A stretch of DNA of 64,000 bases from contig CM068828.1 of assembly GCA_028554795.2 (NCBI GenBank), forward strand, positions 21,909,436-21,973,435, written 5' to 3'. Source of the stretch: Sinohyriopsis cumingii. Taxonomy: Eukaryota > Mollusca > Bivalvia > Unionida > Unionidae. The notes under the pieces are model-generated. The model made no database searches. It was not told the origin of the DNA and was given only the letters and a program-made list of their open reading frames with translations. Shown piece after piece: positions 9,795-22,510 of the stretch (positions are counted from its first letter, which is position 1; each line of letters begins with the position of its first letter). The position numbers and the translations under genes are program-made.

Positions 9795-10433
9795 CTATAT
9801 GTCCCGCCCCGCCAGACGTTATAGATTTTTTTCCGCTGTCACTGTTTTGCCCGATTGAGGTCAGCCACTTGCAACATTGTTGTCAATGTCCAGTACCGTG
9901 GCGTCACTTCACCTGTTCCATTCCTATTGCCCCTATACAGACCCAATATTTTTTTTTTTTTGTCGCTGTACAGGCCCAATATTCCCATGTTAATGTCCCA
10001 TTGTCTCCAAAGCTGCCTACGACCTTTTTGACTGGGATTTCCATTGTCCGTGAATAGTCGTGAAAAGCTATAAAACTTGGCGGGGTGGGACATAGAACTT
10101 TATATAACGCCTGTTGGAGCGGGACATGTAACTTTATATAACGTCTGGCGGACATTGTGTCCAATGTCCAGTACCATGACGTCATCATTCTTATTGTCCT
10201 TATACAGTCCTAATCCATTGTCGCTATACATCCCTATGTTCAATTCCCGTTGACACTAAACAGACCCAATAGTTTTTGTCGCTAGACATCCCCACTATTT
10301 TTTGTCGCTAGACAGGTCCAGTATTTCCCCATGTTAAAGTCCCCTTGTCGCCAGAGTTGCCCACGACTTTTTGGACTGAGATTTCCATTGAAGCTAGGGT
10401 ACCCTAATCGCTAGAGTGCCCCACTTCACTAAT
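9795..10433. repeat. Right terminal region of Polinton copy A
   Basis: This matches the right end of copy B (about 60,785-61,106): shared GTCCCGCCCCGCCA-like, CGCTGTCACTGTTT and GATTGAGGTCAGCC segments, and the closing GTGCC...CTTCACT. It is longer than in copy B because parts are duplicated and inverted. TATAACGTCTGGCGG at about 10,136 is the inverse of the motif at 9,799-9,823, with two more inverted copies between 10,075 and 10,130. Several TTGTCGCTAGACA-type subrepeats (10,210-10,320) resemble decayed TTGTCCGTA units of copy B. Confidence 0.75.
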
Positions 10434-10592
10434 GTCATGTGTAAAACTCATCCTTCTTGTTTGTATACTTGCTCCTTCATCGGTTCTATCTTAGTTAGGG
10501 TCCAACACCTTGAAGAAGCTGAATTCAACAAGAGGTATAGGACTATTACCTGACTATAACCATACTGAAGGCGTGTTTGTGACAAATCTCTT

Positions 10593-10649
<57 letters not shown>

Positions 10650-12360
10650 CAATGTGGATTAAAATATCGAGAGTTTGTCAAAATTACTGTTTCTGCGTAG
10701 CCTCATTTTGTGATTAAAATCAAACACCCCTTAGCATTTCAGTCTTACTTTGACACCAAGCTTTTGCCCCTCCCCCCCCCCCAACCCATTCGTTTACGTA
10801 AAAATATAAATATTAATGACTCGTACAAATATTCGGCATCGCAGTATGTACCGGAAAGCAACTTCTGTTCATCCGCCTATTTTCTCGATAGTTTGGGACC
10901 GTAGTTGCAAAATGCATACTTGCTGGGCAGATACAGTCATATGTGAAGACAATTTGTATATGTATTAGGACTTCTTACGGCTACCTTGCTTTTAAAAAAA
11001 TGTTAATTATCCAAATAATTCAATCCAAATGATAAGTACTTGAGATATTTTAGATACAAACAGGCGGTATTAAAATCAACACTTCATAAAAAAGATGGGT
11101 CTAGTGAAATTTCAAATCCGTATTTTTTCTGTATGAAATTTGTCCATAAATACCTTGAAATGAAACAGAAGTACCCTGTGAAGTAAACGTTAAATGTCAC
11201 AACTTAAGAATGTATTCTGTTGATGTTATGAGATGTGGAATCTTTGCAGATTTACATTTCTAAGGTATTTGTTTGTAATGATGTCGTCCCGGACATTTTA
11301 GTCTAATCCCAATGTTTCTCCTTGTCAAGGTAAGTTTCAACAAATAACTCAACTCCCACATAATAAATTACAGTCAAGTTTTAACCAACTCAGAAAACGT
11401 CAACCTTTGTATGACATTTCTCAAGTAGGCAAATGTTTGTTTCAAAATGCACCGATAAATAATTTTTCTTGCATGCAATTCATTTCTTCACATTCTCTAC
11501 TTTGTTGTTTTTCCTTTTCTAAATAAATGCCGTAAAAGTATTTTTATGTGGGTATAATTTCTTTTTGCAGAAGTCATGATATTAATTAGCCGCGAAATAA
11601 TTTGCTTGTAGAAAAGTTCAAGAATAGCAGATCCGCGAAATAAATCAACTGTGAAATAGTTGGACATAGGAAAACCGCTAAAATAATTTACCGCGAGGAA
11701 ACTTAGGTTTAACATATAGGATAAGATTTTCCTTGAACTCGTCACGGAGGCCTAATTTTGGTCAGTCCTTTGAACAAGACAAAAAAGTATAGACATTGCA
11801 CCTATTAATATTTTCTGAGAAGATTTTTTTTGTAGCTATGTGCAAATTACTTTGTCCGAAATTAAACGCTATCATGTGTAAACATAAATGCTTATTAAGT
11901 CCTTCAGAAACTGTTACTTCAATTCTTTACCAGTTTTGCATAAGTCTCTCTCTCTCTGTCTCTCTCTCTCTCGTCCAATTCTTCAGAAAGGTCAAACTTC
12001 TCCGATTCAATGTCCGGCTAGTTAAGAAATTGTGGGCGCTTCCTTGTTTTTCACAACCATCTGACGGATACCGAGATTCGTGTTATTGACATTCTGCCAT
12101 GTATATGCTCATTGTCTGAGTTGATCAGGGGATAGTTCTCACCATAGCGGTAGGCTGGTAAGGGTATAGTCCTCACCTGAGCGGTTGGCTGGTCGGTGGA
12201 TAGTCCTCGCCAAGGCTGTAAGTTGGTCTTTGCATTCTCACAGAATAAGCAGTGGATTGGTCAGTGTATTCTAAGTCGCAGATTGGTCAACGTCTGGTTC
12301 TCATCAAAGCTGTAGGTTGGCTGGCTTGAGCGGTAGGTTGGTCAATATATGCAATTTAGA
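10434..12360. other. No recognised gene; AT-rich spacer with (CT)n tracts
   Basis: Apart from (CT)n at about 10,599-10,645 and a shorter one at 11,945-11,973, I see only AT-rich unique-looking sequence. Short open frames such as 10,710-10,904 have no protein-like features. Confidence 0.6.
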
Positions 12361-12378
12361 GAAAGTGTGTGTGTGTGT

Positions 12379-12422
<44 letters not shown>

Positions 12423-12655
12423 TTTAGATTTAAGAATTTTAGTCACATCGCTACGATGTCTGCAGTGTGGCAGTTTGTAGTGATGTCTAGCACTGGGGCA
12501 TCATGCCGCAGACGTAGCATTATGTCCCACCCAGTCATATTATCCTAACACCAGGCCGACAAGTCATAACACAAACATAAGTCTTTGATATGATTCGGCC
12601 GGTGTTCGAACCCGCGACCTCCCGCATAGGAGGCGGACGCTGTAACCACTTAGTG
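12361..12655 (-). mobile_element. tRNA-derived SINE, family A, minus strand
   Basis: Read on the minus strand it starts with a tRNA-like head (B box GGGTTCGAACAC at about 12,605-12,617) and continues through a body with GGCCTGGTGTTAGGATAAT, CTGCGGCATGATGCC and GTGCTAGACATCACTAC. It ends in a (CA)n tail, seen as (GT)n at 12,365-12,420. The same family is at 22,511, 23,748 and 34,922 on the plus strand. Confidence 0.88.
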
Positions 12656-12714
12656 GTGAGTGTTAACAAAGGTAAGACAATACAACACAATTGTTTGCAC
12701 ATGCATTTCTATCA

Positions 12715-13590
12715 GCAATAATACCGTAGTTAACAAGTGAAAGGTGCTTTAAAATTAAATGTTACATATCCGTGTCTGCCAGTATTAATACGATGGTTAA
12801 ATTAAGTGCATCGTTATTTTAAATTAAATGTAACATATCTGTGTCCGTCAGTAATAATACCGTAGTGAACTAAACAAGTTCAACGTGCTATTAAGTTAAA
12901 TATAATATCTATGTGTCTGTCAGTAATAATACGATAATTAAGTTATAGGCATCGTGATTTTAAATTAAATATAACATATCTGTGTCTGTCAGTAATAATA
13001 CGATAATTAAGTTAAAGGCATCGTGATTTTAAATTAAATGTAACATATCTGTGTCTGTCAGTAATAATACGATAATTAAGTTAAAGGCATCGTGATTTTA
13101 AATTAAATGTAACATATCTGTGTCTGTCAGTAATAATACGATAATTAAGTTAAAGGCATCGTGATTTTGAATTAAATGTAACATATCTGTGTCTGTCAGT
13201 AATAATAATATAATTAAGTTAAAGGCATCGTGATTTTAAATTAAATGTAACATATATGTGTCTGTCAGTAATAATACGATAGTTAAGTTAAAGGCATCGT
13301 GATTTTAAATTAAATGTAACATATCTGTGTCTGTCAGTAATAATACGATAATTAAGTTAAAGGCATCGTGATTTTGAATTAAATGTAACATATCTGTGTC
13401 TGTCAGTAATAATAATATAATTAAGTTAAAGGCATCGTGATTTTAAATTAAATGTAACATATCTGTGTCTGTCAGTAATAATACGATAGTTAAGTTAAAG
13501 GCATCGTGATTTTAAATTAAATATAGCATATCCACTTTTGCCAGTAACAATACGGTAGTTAAGTGCAACTTGCTTTTTGGTTATGTGGAA
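12715..13590. repeat. 69-bp AT-rich tandem array
   Basis: About 12 units with the core GGCATCGTGATTTTAAATTA and TGTCTGTCAGTAATAATA. Central units (12,960-13,500) are nearly identical and the edges are diverged, as in unequal-crossover arrays. No coding potential. Confidence 0.92.
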
Positions 13591-13661
13591 TATATCCATG
13601 TCTTTGAAAAAGAAGTTAGCACAGGACTGTCTTTCCTTGCATATGCTAACTGTTTAGTCGT

Positions 13662-13696
<35 letters not shown>

Positions 13697-14243
13697 GCCA
13701 TGCACATACCTACTGTGTAAAGAAAGCGATATAAGATATTACTCGTCATGATAGCCGTGTCTTGCCCTGTACGTACATCATGACTTGACACTGACAGATT
13801 AAACCTTTAGTAAATAAAATCTCCCCCGCACTCTAAACGATAGCACCAAAAATAAAACAGTTTCATCTATTTGCCACACCATGTCGTTGAAACATATAAA
13901 CAACGAGAATGTATAAATTGAATTCAAATTGCGCATTTTACGTGTACTTAGTCTACACCTAAGTATGCGGCAAATGCAAACAAGAGTCTATTTTTAAGCC
14001 AAAAATGTGACCGCTACTATCCTTTTTGTGTAGATATAAGTTTTGAATTGCGTAAGACTGTGTGTGCAAGAGACATTTGTTTGATGGTTTCAAAACTTCA
14101 TTTTCAACACATTATTGGTTACAACATCCCAAAGAAATGGGCGTTAAGTGCCTCTCCCAAAGACAGGCTGACCTGGGTTGGTATTAACCCTAGGAACCTT
14201 GTATTGCAATTCATACGTGCAACTAACTAATGTACCTCGATTC

Positions 14244-14245
<2 letters not shown>
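13591..14245. other. No gene seen; (CT)n tract at 13,664-13,694
   Basis: Unique AT-rich sequence around a CT microsatellite. The 60-codon frame at 14,048-14,230 runs into the following GT repeat and shows no domain. Confidence 0.55.
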
Positions 14246-14288
<43 letters not shown>

Positions 14289-14294
14289 TGTGTG

Positions 14295-14352
<58 letters not shown>

Positions 14353-14353
14353 T
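14246..14353. repeat. (GT)n(GA)n compound microsatellite
   Basis: Long GT run with a few interruptions, followed directly by GAGAGA. Confidence 0.97.
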
Positions 14354-14609
14354 TGCTTAGCTGACGCATACTTTGTCATGGAAGAATTTGATCGACATTA
14401 AATTTTTAATGCGTCTTCAAAAACCATCACAGCACAATGACACCGTGACTGTACAGTTAAAAAAATATGGTGTACCTCCAACCATCCGTGGACCCAAAGA
14501 AAGCTAAATATGTCACTCGTCAGATTGCAATTTACCCGATTAGATGCAAATTTACCTTCGTGTCATTTTGTTATCGTTTTCAAGCCTTTAAATATAGTTG
14601 AGAAACAAG

Positions 14610-14880
14610 ACGGTATTTTGGTCTTCGTATTTAACAATAGCCTACTTTCACGACCATTGAAAATGTAACCACCTTCAACCCTTACAATAAATAGCCTGCT
14701 TAAACGACCTTTGAAAATGTAACCACCTTTAACCCTAACAATAGCCTGCTTAGACGACCATTGCAAATGTAACGACCTTTAACCCTAAAAATAGCCTGTA
14801 TTCACGACCATTGAAAATATAACCACCTTTAACCTTAACAATAGCCTGCTTTTACGACCACTGAAAATGTGAAACCTTTA
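14610..14880. repeat. About 50-bp tandem array
   Basis: Five imperfect units with ACGACCATTGAAAATGTAAC and ACCTTTAACCCTAACAATAG. A second weak tandem with ATTTAAGTATATAAAA and AACTGAGTTCAAA lies at 15,080-15,240. Confidence 0.85.
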
Positions 14881-15439
14881 TGAAAATTGTGCTAAAAGTT
14901 GCAAAATTCATGTATTTTGAACATTGTTTTACTGCAGAGAACGACGCCTAACGATTACATTTTTTAAGAGTCACATTTTTACCATCAGTTTAATTTTCAG
15001 ATATAATCAAAGCAGGACATATGGACGATATTATTTTAAGTATTACGTATTTATTTACTGAACAAGTGAAGTAACAAATACCACTGAGTTCAAAAATTAA
15101 ATCAACTGAATTCAATGATTTAAGTATATAAAAATAATTGAGTTAAAAAGTTTCAAAAATAAAATCAACTGAGTTCAAACATTTAAGTATATAAAAACAA
15201 CTGGGTTGAAACATTTAAGTGTATAATGATAACTGAATAAAAAAATAGGCATTAATACACCACTTTTTCAGATAGCCAACAGATAGACAGGCAAACAGAC
15301 TGAAGCGCCATCAGACAGACGAACAAACATACAGGTAAGTAGAACCATTCAAATGTAAACATTTTTTTTTATTAATAGCTAGTTGGATTAAAACACTACT
15401 GTACGCCAAGTTGCTTTGATATTAGTATTGAACCATATT

Positions 15440-15715
15440 TTATACTAATATACTTGTAGATACAACAATATATGGTTGTTGTTGTGATTGATAGTAATGC
15501 GTAGGTACATAGATAAATTGTAAATTGGTTGTTGTTGTGTTTTTAATGTAACATTTAATACATTATTCGCTACGTTATCTCGAGGAAATGAGAGCGAATT
15601 GCCTTTGATAGGAAAACTGATGCAGCCGATCATGGCAGGCCTGGGCGGATATTGAACCTGCGAGTCTTGTATTAAGAGTTAGACGTTCTAACAACTGAGT
15701 TACCGCGGCTTCCAG
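15440..15715 (-). mobile_element. tRNA-derived SINE, family C, minus strand
   Basis: The minus strand shows a tRNA-like head with GCGGTAACTCAGTTGTTAGA (A box) and GCAGGTTCAATATCC (B box) between 15,640 and 15,712, followed by a body and an ACAACAACCA-type tail near 15,470-15,540. A tRNA-like head of the same type occurs at 38,415-38,490. Confidence 0.65.
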
Positions 15716-16454
15716 ATAAATAGGTAGTCCCACGATAGTACACACGCTTTTGTTTTACAAATGGCAAGTTTACATTTACAAAGAAAACGACAAAACAAAA
15801 AAGCTGTATATGTCATATTGTGTTAGTTTGAACACGAACATCACGTTTCATGCTAACACTGCGATCCCTATGCAGCGACACTTATTACTTGCGTATTTTT
15901 GTAAGCTACTGCAACATTAATCATTAAGGTGTCAATTCGTGCTGAGATGCACAAGTGTTTAGCTTATGTCAACCCCTGCGAACTAGACATCACCCTGTGC
16001 ATCTTTCATAGACAGAACTGACACATTCTTCGTTCTCGACTCCCACACCATAGTAAAAGAAGTGGAAATTCTACTTATCCCAGTTTCGTGATGTTTTAAG
16101 AATCTACATGGGTTTAGAAGTTGTATTTATAAATGAAAGCCGTACGCACCACGATTGGCTTCTTATGGTACAGTGCTTCCAACAACCTAGTAAAACTTAA
16201 CATTTGCACCCCTGGAGTCCCTGCATCGATTGCCGGTGCCTTTTGCATCAGAATTAGTTTTATCAAGTATTCGTACATTCCGGTTGTGTCCCTCGCGAGC
16301 AATAAGATCGAAATTATAAAATTGTTGTGTAATGCTAGTGAAATGGGTGACAATACCGATAATTTTGAAGCTTTTGCTGGTAGTGAAATGGATGAAAATT
16401 CCCTTAATTTGAAGAAAGCATAATCAATGGAATACAGCAAGAATTTTTATAAGC
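15716..16454. other. No recognised gene
   Basis: The two overlapping frames at 16,114-16,440 (both strands, about 100 codons) are open but have no signal peptide, domain or homology I can name. I leave them unannotated. Confidence 0.5.
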
Positions 16455-17515
16455 CAATTTCTCTCTGAGTGTATTTATCTAAACGAATTTCTCCCTGAAT
16501 ATATTTATGTACACCAATTTCTTCCTGAGTGTATTTATCTACACCAATTTCTCCCTTAATGTATTGATTTAAACCAATTTCTCCCTGAGTGTATTTATGT
16601 ACACCAAATTAACCCTGAATGTATGTATCTACACCAATTCCTCCCTGAGTGTATTTGTCTACACCTGTTCCTCCCTGAGTGTATTTATCTACACCAATTT
16701 CTCCACGAGTATATTCATCTACACCCATTTCTCCCTGAGTGTATTTATCTACACCCATTTCTCTCTGAGTGTATTTATGTACACCAATTTCTCCCTGAAT
16801 TTATTTGATTACACCAATTTCTCTCTAAGTGTATTTATCTACACCAATTTCTCCATGAGTGTATTCATCTACACCAATTTCTCCCTGAGTGTATTTATCT
16901 ACACCCATTTCTCTCTGAGTGTATTTATGTACACCAATTTCTCCCTGAATTTATTTGATTACACCAAATTCCTCCCTGAGTGTATTTATGTTCACCAATT
17001 TCTCTTTGAGTGTATTTATGTTCACCAGTTTCTCTCTGAGTGTATTTATCTACACCCATTTCTCCCTGAGTGTATTTATCTACACCAATTTCTCTCTGAG
17101 TGTATTTATGTACACCAATTTCTCCCTGAATTTATTTGATTACACCAATTCCTCCCTGAGTGTGTTTATGTTCACCAATTTCTCTCTGAGTATTTATGTT
17201 CACCAATTTCTCTCTAAGTGTATTTATGTTCACCAATTTCTCTCTGAGTTTATTTATCTACACCAATTTCTCTACGAGTGTATTTATAGACGCCAATATC
17301 TTTCTGAGTGTATTTATCTTCACCAATTTCTCCTGGAGTGTATTGATCTAAACCAGTATCTCTCTGAGTGTATTTATCTACACCAATTTCTATCCGTGTG
17401 TATTTATCATAACCAGTTTCTCCATGAGTGTATTTATCTACACCAATTTCTCCCTGAGTGTAATTATCTACACCAGTTTATCTCTGAGTGTATTTATAGA
17501 CACCAGTTTCTCTGA
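16455..17515. repeat. 30-bp minisatellite, about 35 units
   Basis: The unit core is GTGTATTTATCTACACCAAT plus TTCTCCCTGA. Because 30 is a multiple of three, frames stay open for up to 180 codons with a 10-residue repeat (VFIYTNFSLS-like). There is no start context or signal peptide, and three frames are open, which argues against a real protein. Confidence 0.93.
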
Positions 17516-18150
17516 ATGATGCATTCTGGACATAAATTGTATGTTGCAATTACTTCTAGAAACGTGGCACCTTTTAGTCTATGTGCATATGTATACAAGC
17601 TTGGATGGGATTACAGTTGAGAGCTAGATGTGTTCAAGACATTATGGGATCATATCATAGTGATTCTTCTGTACTGTTGATACATCAGTACGATACAGGC
17701 CATCATTCGGAATACCATTTGAACTATTTTGGAGTACTCGATACTTTTATATACTTGATAGAACTTTTAGGAATGTTTAGGATTTCATTCACAATACTCT
17801 AAATTATTTTATTCTTCACTTTCTAGTTTAGGGAAATAAATTATATTTTCAATTATACAAAACTTGTTGGTTTTCGCTTTTTCTTGTTACTTATTATAAG
17901 ACCATGATGTCGTAGCGATGCAGATATCTACATTGAATTTAATGATGATATGGAAATAATAGCAATAATTTTTAAAGTAAAATGGTGAAAATAGTGCAGT
18001 ATGAATATGGAATAAATTACGTACATTATAACTTGAAGATCAAGTACATTATACAAGTTCATTCGTCAACGGTGGTACAAATTTTACAATGTCATTCTCC
18101 AACAGTTTTACAAAAAGAGGTATATGATTTGTGGAGAACAAAGTTCGATA
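17516..18150. other. No recognised gene
   Basis: AT-rich spacer between two arrays. Short frames at 17,581-17,802 and 17,982-18,221 show nothing recognisable. Confidence 0.5.
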
Positions 18151-20350
18151 TAAAACAGTGCATGATCACTCTGCATAGGATGCTGTGGTGCTTGAAAACA
18201 GTGCATGATCACTCCGTATAGAATGTAACTGTATCTAAAATAGTTCTTCTTCAGGATGTAGCGATATTTAAAATAGTTCTATGGTCACTCCGGTTAGGAT
18301 CATGAGCTATTTAAAATAGTTGTATGGCCACTCCATATAGGATGTAGCGGTATTTAAAATAGTTGTATGGTCACTCCGCATAGGATGCAATGGTATTAAA
18401 ATAATTGTTTGGTCACTCCATATAGGATGTAGCTATATTTAAAATAGTTGTATGGTCACTCCGTATAAGATGTAGCGATATTTAAAATAGCTGTATGGTC
18501 ACTCCGTATAGGATGTAGCTGTATTTAAAATAGTTGTATGGTCACTCCGTATAGGATGCAATGGTATTAAAATAATTGTTTGGTCACTCCATATAGGATG
18601 TAGCTATATTTAAAATAGTTGTATGGTCACTCCGTATAAGATGTAGCGATATTTAAAATAGCTGTATGGTCACTCCGTATAGGATGTAGCTGTATTTAAA
18701 ATAGTTGTATGGTCACTCCGTATAAGATGTAGCGATATTTAAAATAGCTGTATGGTCACTCCGTATAGGATGTAGCTGTATTTAAAATAGTTGTATGGTC
18801 ACTCCGTATAAGATGTAGCGATATTTAAAATAGCTGTATGGTCACTCCGTATAGGATGTATCTGTATTTAAAATAGTTGTATGGTCACTCCGTATAGGAT
18901 GCAATGGTATTAAAATAATTGTTTGGTCACTCCATATAGGATGTAGCTATATTTAAAATAGTTGTATGGTCACTCCGTATAAGATGTAGCGATATTTAAA
19001 ATAGTTGTATGGTCACTCCGTATAAGATGTAGCGATATTTAAAATAGTTGTATGGTCACTCCGTATAAGATGTAGCGATATTTAAAATAGTTGTATGGTC
19101 ACTCCGTATAAGATGTAGCGATATTTAAAATAGTTGTATGGTCACTCCGTATAGGATGTAGCTGTATTTAAAATAGTTGTATGGTCACTCCGTATAAGAT
19201 GTAGCGATATTTAAAATAGTTGTATGGTCACTCCGTATAAGATGTAGCGATATTTAAAATAGTTGTATGGTCACTCCGCATAGGATGTAGCTGTATTTAA
19301 AATAGTTGTATGGTCACTCCGCATAGGATGTAGCTGTATTTAAAATAGTTGTATGGTCACTCCGTATAAGATGTAGCGATATTTAAAATAGTTGTATGGT
19401 CACTCCGTATAAGATGTAGCGATATTTAAAATAGTTGTATGGTCACTCCGTATAAGATGTAGCGATATTTAAAATAGTTGTATGGTCACTCCGTATAAGA
19501 TGTAGCGATATTTAAAATAGTTGTATGGTCACTCCGTATAGGATGTAGCTGTATTTAAAATAGTTGTATGGTCACTCCGTATAGGATGTAGCTGGATTTA
19601 AAATAGTTGTATGGTCACCCCGTATAGAATGGAGCTGGATTTAAAATAGTTGTATGGTCACTCCGTATAAGATGTAGCGATATTTAAAATAGTTGTATGG
19701 TCACTCCGCATAGGATGTAGCTGTATTTAAAATAGTTGTATGGTCACTCCGCATAAGATGTAGCGATATTTAAAATAGTTGTATGGTCACTCCGTATAAG
19801 ATGTAGCGATATTTAAAATAGTTGTATGGTCACTCCGTATAAGATGTAGCGATATGGTCACTCCGCATAAGATGTAGCGATATTTAAAATAGTTGTATGG
19901 TCACTCCGTATGAGATGTAGCGATATTTAAAATAATTGTATGGTCACTCCGTATAAGATGTAGCGATATTTAAAATAGTTGTATGCTCGCTCCGTATAGG
20001 ATGTAGCTGTATTTAAAATAGTTGTATGGTCACCCCATATAGAATGGAGCTGGATTTAAAATAGTTGTATGTTCACTCCGTATAGGATGGAGCTGGATTT
20101 AAAATAGTTGTATGGTCACTCCGCATAGGATGCAATGGTATTAAAATAATTGTTTGGTCACTCCATATAGGATGTAGCTATATTTAAAATAGTTGTATGG
20201 TCACTCCGTATAGGATGTAGCTGTATTTAAAATAGTTGTATGGTCACTCCGTATAGGATGTAGCTGGATTTAAAATAGTTGTATGGTCACTCTGTATTGG
20301 ATGTATCGATATTTAAAATAGTATATGGTCACTCAGTAGAAGATATAGTG
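18150..20350. repeat. 43-bp satellite, about 50 units, with higher-order pattern
   Basis: The unit is built from ATTTAAAATAGTTGTATGGT, CACTCCGTATAAGATG and TAGCGAT. Two main unit types (AAGATGTAGCGAT and AGGATGTAGCTGT) alternate in runs. A rarer variant with GCAATGGTATTAAAATAATT recurs near 18,388, 18,560, 18,900 and 20,130, which indicates multi-unit duplications. Confidence 0.95.
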
Positions 20351-20719
20351 GCATTTAGATTGAACTATATAAATGGCAAAAGTTGTCAGATATGTAATAA
20401 TTAGCCAATTTGAAAGGAATGAAGAAGGGTTGTTAATTTATCGAACGCAAATTATTCCCCGGATGTTTGAATACCGTTTTAAATTACGGACGTATACAAA
20501 GTTTCAATATAAGACAAAGGTATTTAACACATTTTTGGTATTCTTATGGTGTCAGTTAAGTTTTAGTGAACAGTTTTAAAGCTGACACTAAACTGCTTAC
20601 ATTGCTTTACAGAATGGATCCAAGTACTCTCGTCCGTTTTTGCATAATAGCTTCGTTGTATCAATAAAGGATTATACACAATTTGTTTCAACTTGTATGC
20701 TCAGAATGGTAATAAAATT

Positions 20720-21185
20720 CCATTATAGTTAGACTTGTATTCGTGATTAGTGGTGACCAATAAAGGAACTACTTTATCATTAGACTTGTATGCATGATTA
20801 GAGGTGACCAATAAAGGTACTACTTTATTATTAGACTTGTATTCATGATTAGAGGTGACCAATAAAGGTATTACTTTATCATTAGACTTGTATTCATGAT
20901 TAGAGGTGACCAATAAAGGTACTACTTTATTATTAGACTTGTATTCATGATTAGAGGTGACCAATAAAGGCACTACTTTATCATTAGACTTGTATGCATG
21001 ATTAGTGGTTACCAATAAAGGCACTACTTTATCATTAGACTTGTATGCATGATTAGAGGTGACCAATAAAGGAACTACTTTATCATTAGACTTGTATGCA
21101 TGATTATAGGTGACCAATAAAGGTATTACTTTATCATTAGACTTGTATTCATGATTAGAGGTGACCAATAAAGGCACTACTTTAT
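20720..21185. repeat. 51-bp minisatellite, about 9 units
   Basis: The unit contains TTAGACTTGTATTCATGATT and GGTGACCAATAAAGG. At 51 bp (17 codons) the minus strand stays open for 158 codons. The reading is a pure consequence of the repeat, with no start or signal features. Confidence 0.93.
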
Positions 21186-21800
21186 CCCTGAGCCCACAAA
21201 AGGAGTATCAATGCTCTTTTCGTTTTCAGGAAAGAAAAGCTTTATATCTGGAATCTGGAAGAAAATAATATTTAATTACCTGAACAAAATAATAAAGGAT
21301 CCCTAATATCATTTAAAAGGTCTAGATAGAAACCAAGCAGCAAGATTAAATTTGCTTAGCTTTTGAGATGATAGAAACTGGAAAGCAAGACAACAAAATG
21401 GAAAACATTTGCTTCCGGAACGATAAAATCGCCTTCGAATCTATCACAAGAAACGTCAAATTGAAAGTTTTAGTATATTTTGTTGTCAAGAGTGGACAAT
21501 GAATGCGCTCACTGAAAACTAGTGAAGTTGGGAATTTAAGGAAAAGCGCGTGTTCGTACAAGATATCCGTGCTGTGAGGAAAAGCAAGTTTCATGCAATT
21601 TTAGATGTGGGGATTGGGGGTGGGGTAGGGGGAATATAAAGTAGTTAGAGGGCCAGAGAGAGATATATATAAGGCCAGTGAATCCACAAGACAGTCATTC
21701 TGGCCGGAGTAGGTGAAAGTTTAAAATGTGAGCATGGAAAACAAAGGTATTGTGTTGAATTATGGAACAAGCAATTAGTAATGAATTGTGACCAAGCAAA
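21186..21800. other. No recognised gene
   Basis: Unique-looking sequence with a G-rich patch (21,605-21,635). No supported feature. Confidence 0.5.
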
Positions 21801-21804
21801 GATG

Positions 21805-22005
21805 ATAATTTTTGTTGAATACGTACGGGTGATAATTCGTGTTGAATACGTATGGGTGATAATTCGTGTTGAATACGTACGGGTGATAATTCGTGTTGAA
21901 TACGTATGGGTGATAATTCGTGTTGAATACGTATGGGTGATAATTCGTGTTGAATACGCAAGGGCGATAATTCGTGTTGAATACGTATGGGTGATAAACT
22001 TTGTA
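21805..22005. repeat. 27-bp minisatellite, about 7 units
   Basis: Units of GATAATTCGTGTTGAATACG plus a TAYGGGT step. They give nine-codon repeats on both strands. Confidence 0.92.
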
Positions 22006-22510
22006 AACTTAATGGCTTGAATCCTTGTTTGGTATAGGTATCAAGATTTGCGTGGGAAAATTGGATATTGGTGAGTTCCAGTTACATCGAAACAACAGAA
22101 CTGAACAATATAAAAGGGGTCGAATAATTGGAATGAAATTAGTTTTTATTTTTTCATATCATTTCCTTATTCATTTCATTATTATCATGAGAGGTAGTGC
22201 TAGTTTGAATGTGTGAGTGTGTGCAATATTAGTTTTACATTTGATTAAAATGTTATATTATTTTGCGTAGTTGGCACTGCTTGTCTTCGTTCTCTGAGTG
22301 CTTTTTGCACGACCAAAACAATAACCTTCCTCATTCTCAAATATCAGAATCAATAGCTCAAGATGTAAATGACAAGTTGAAAAACTGATTTATTTTTAGG
22401 ACTACATTACGACGATGAACTTTAGCGACATAGCAGCCAAACTAACAGTAACAAATCTCACACTTAAATCTCATAGAATGGATTTAATAGAGTGACTTAT
22501 ACTGTATACG

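Larger units (their letters stand above)
1..10433 (+). mobile_element. Maverick/Polinton copy A, left end outside window
   Basis: The gene order PolB, ATPase stump, PX-like, chromo-integrase, penton-like, pVI-like, major capsid protein, protease stump and R1 is that of a Polinton and runs parallel to copy B at 41,096-61,106. The right end is placed at about 10,433, where GTGCCCCACTTCACT matches the terminal GTGCCCCCTTCACT of copy B. The left end and its target duplication are not visible. All large genes carry stops, frameshifts or internal deletions, so this is a fossil. Against copy B it lacks most of the ATPase, the BIR region and most of the protease, but keeps PolB palm sequence and a full PX unit that copy B lost. 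Confidence 0.93.

Noticed and set aside
16133..16423. 96-codon plus-strand frame as a host gene
   Set aside because: No domain, no splice context, and an equally long antisense frame. It does not exceed what is expected by chance in my judgement.
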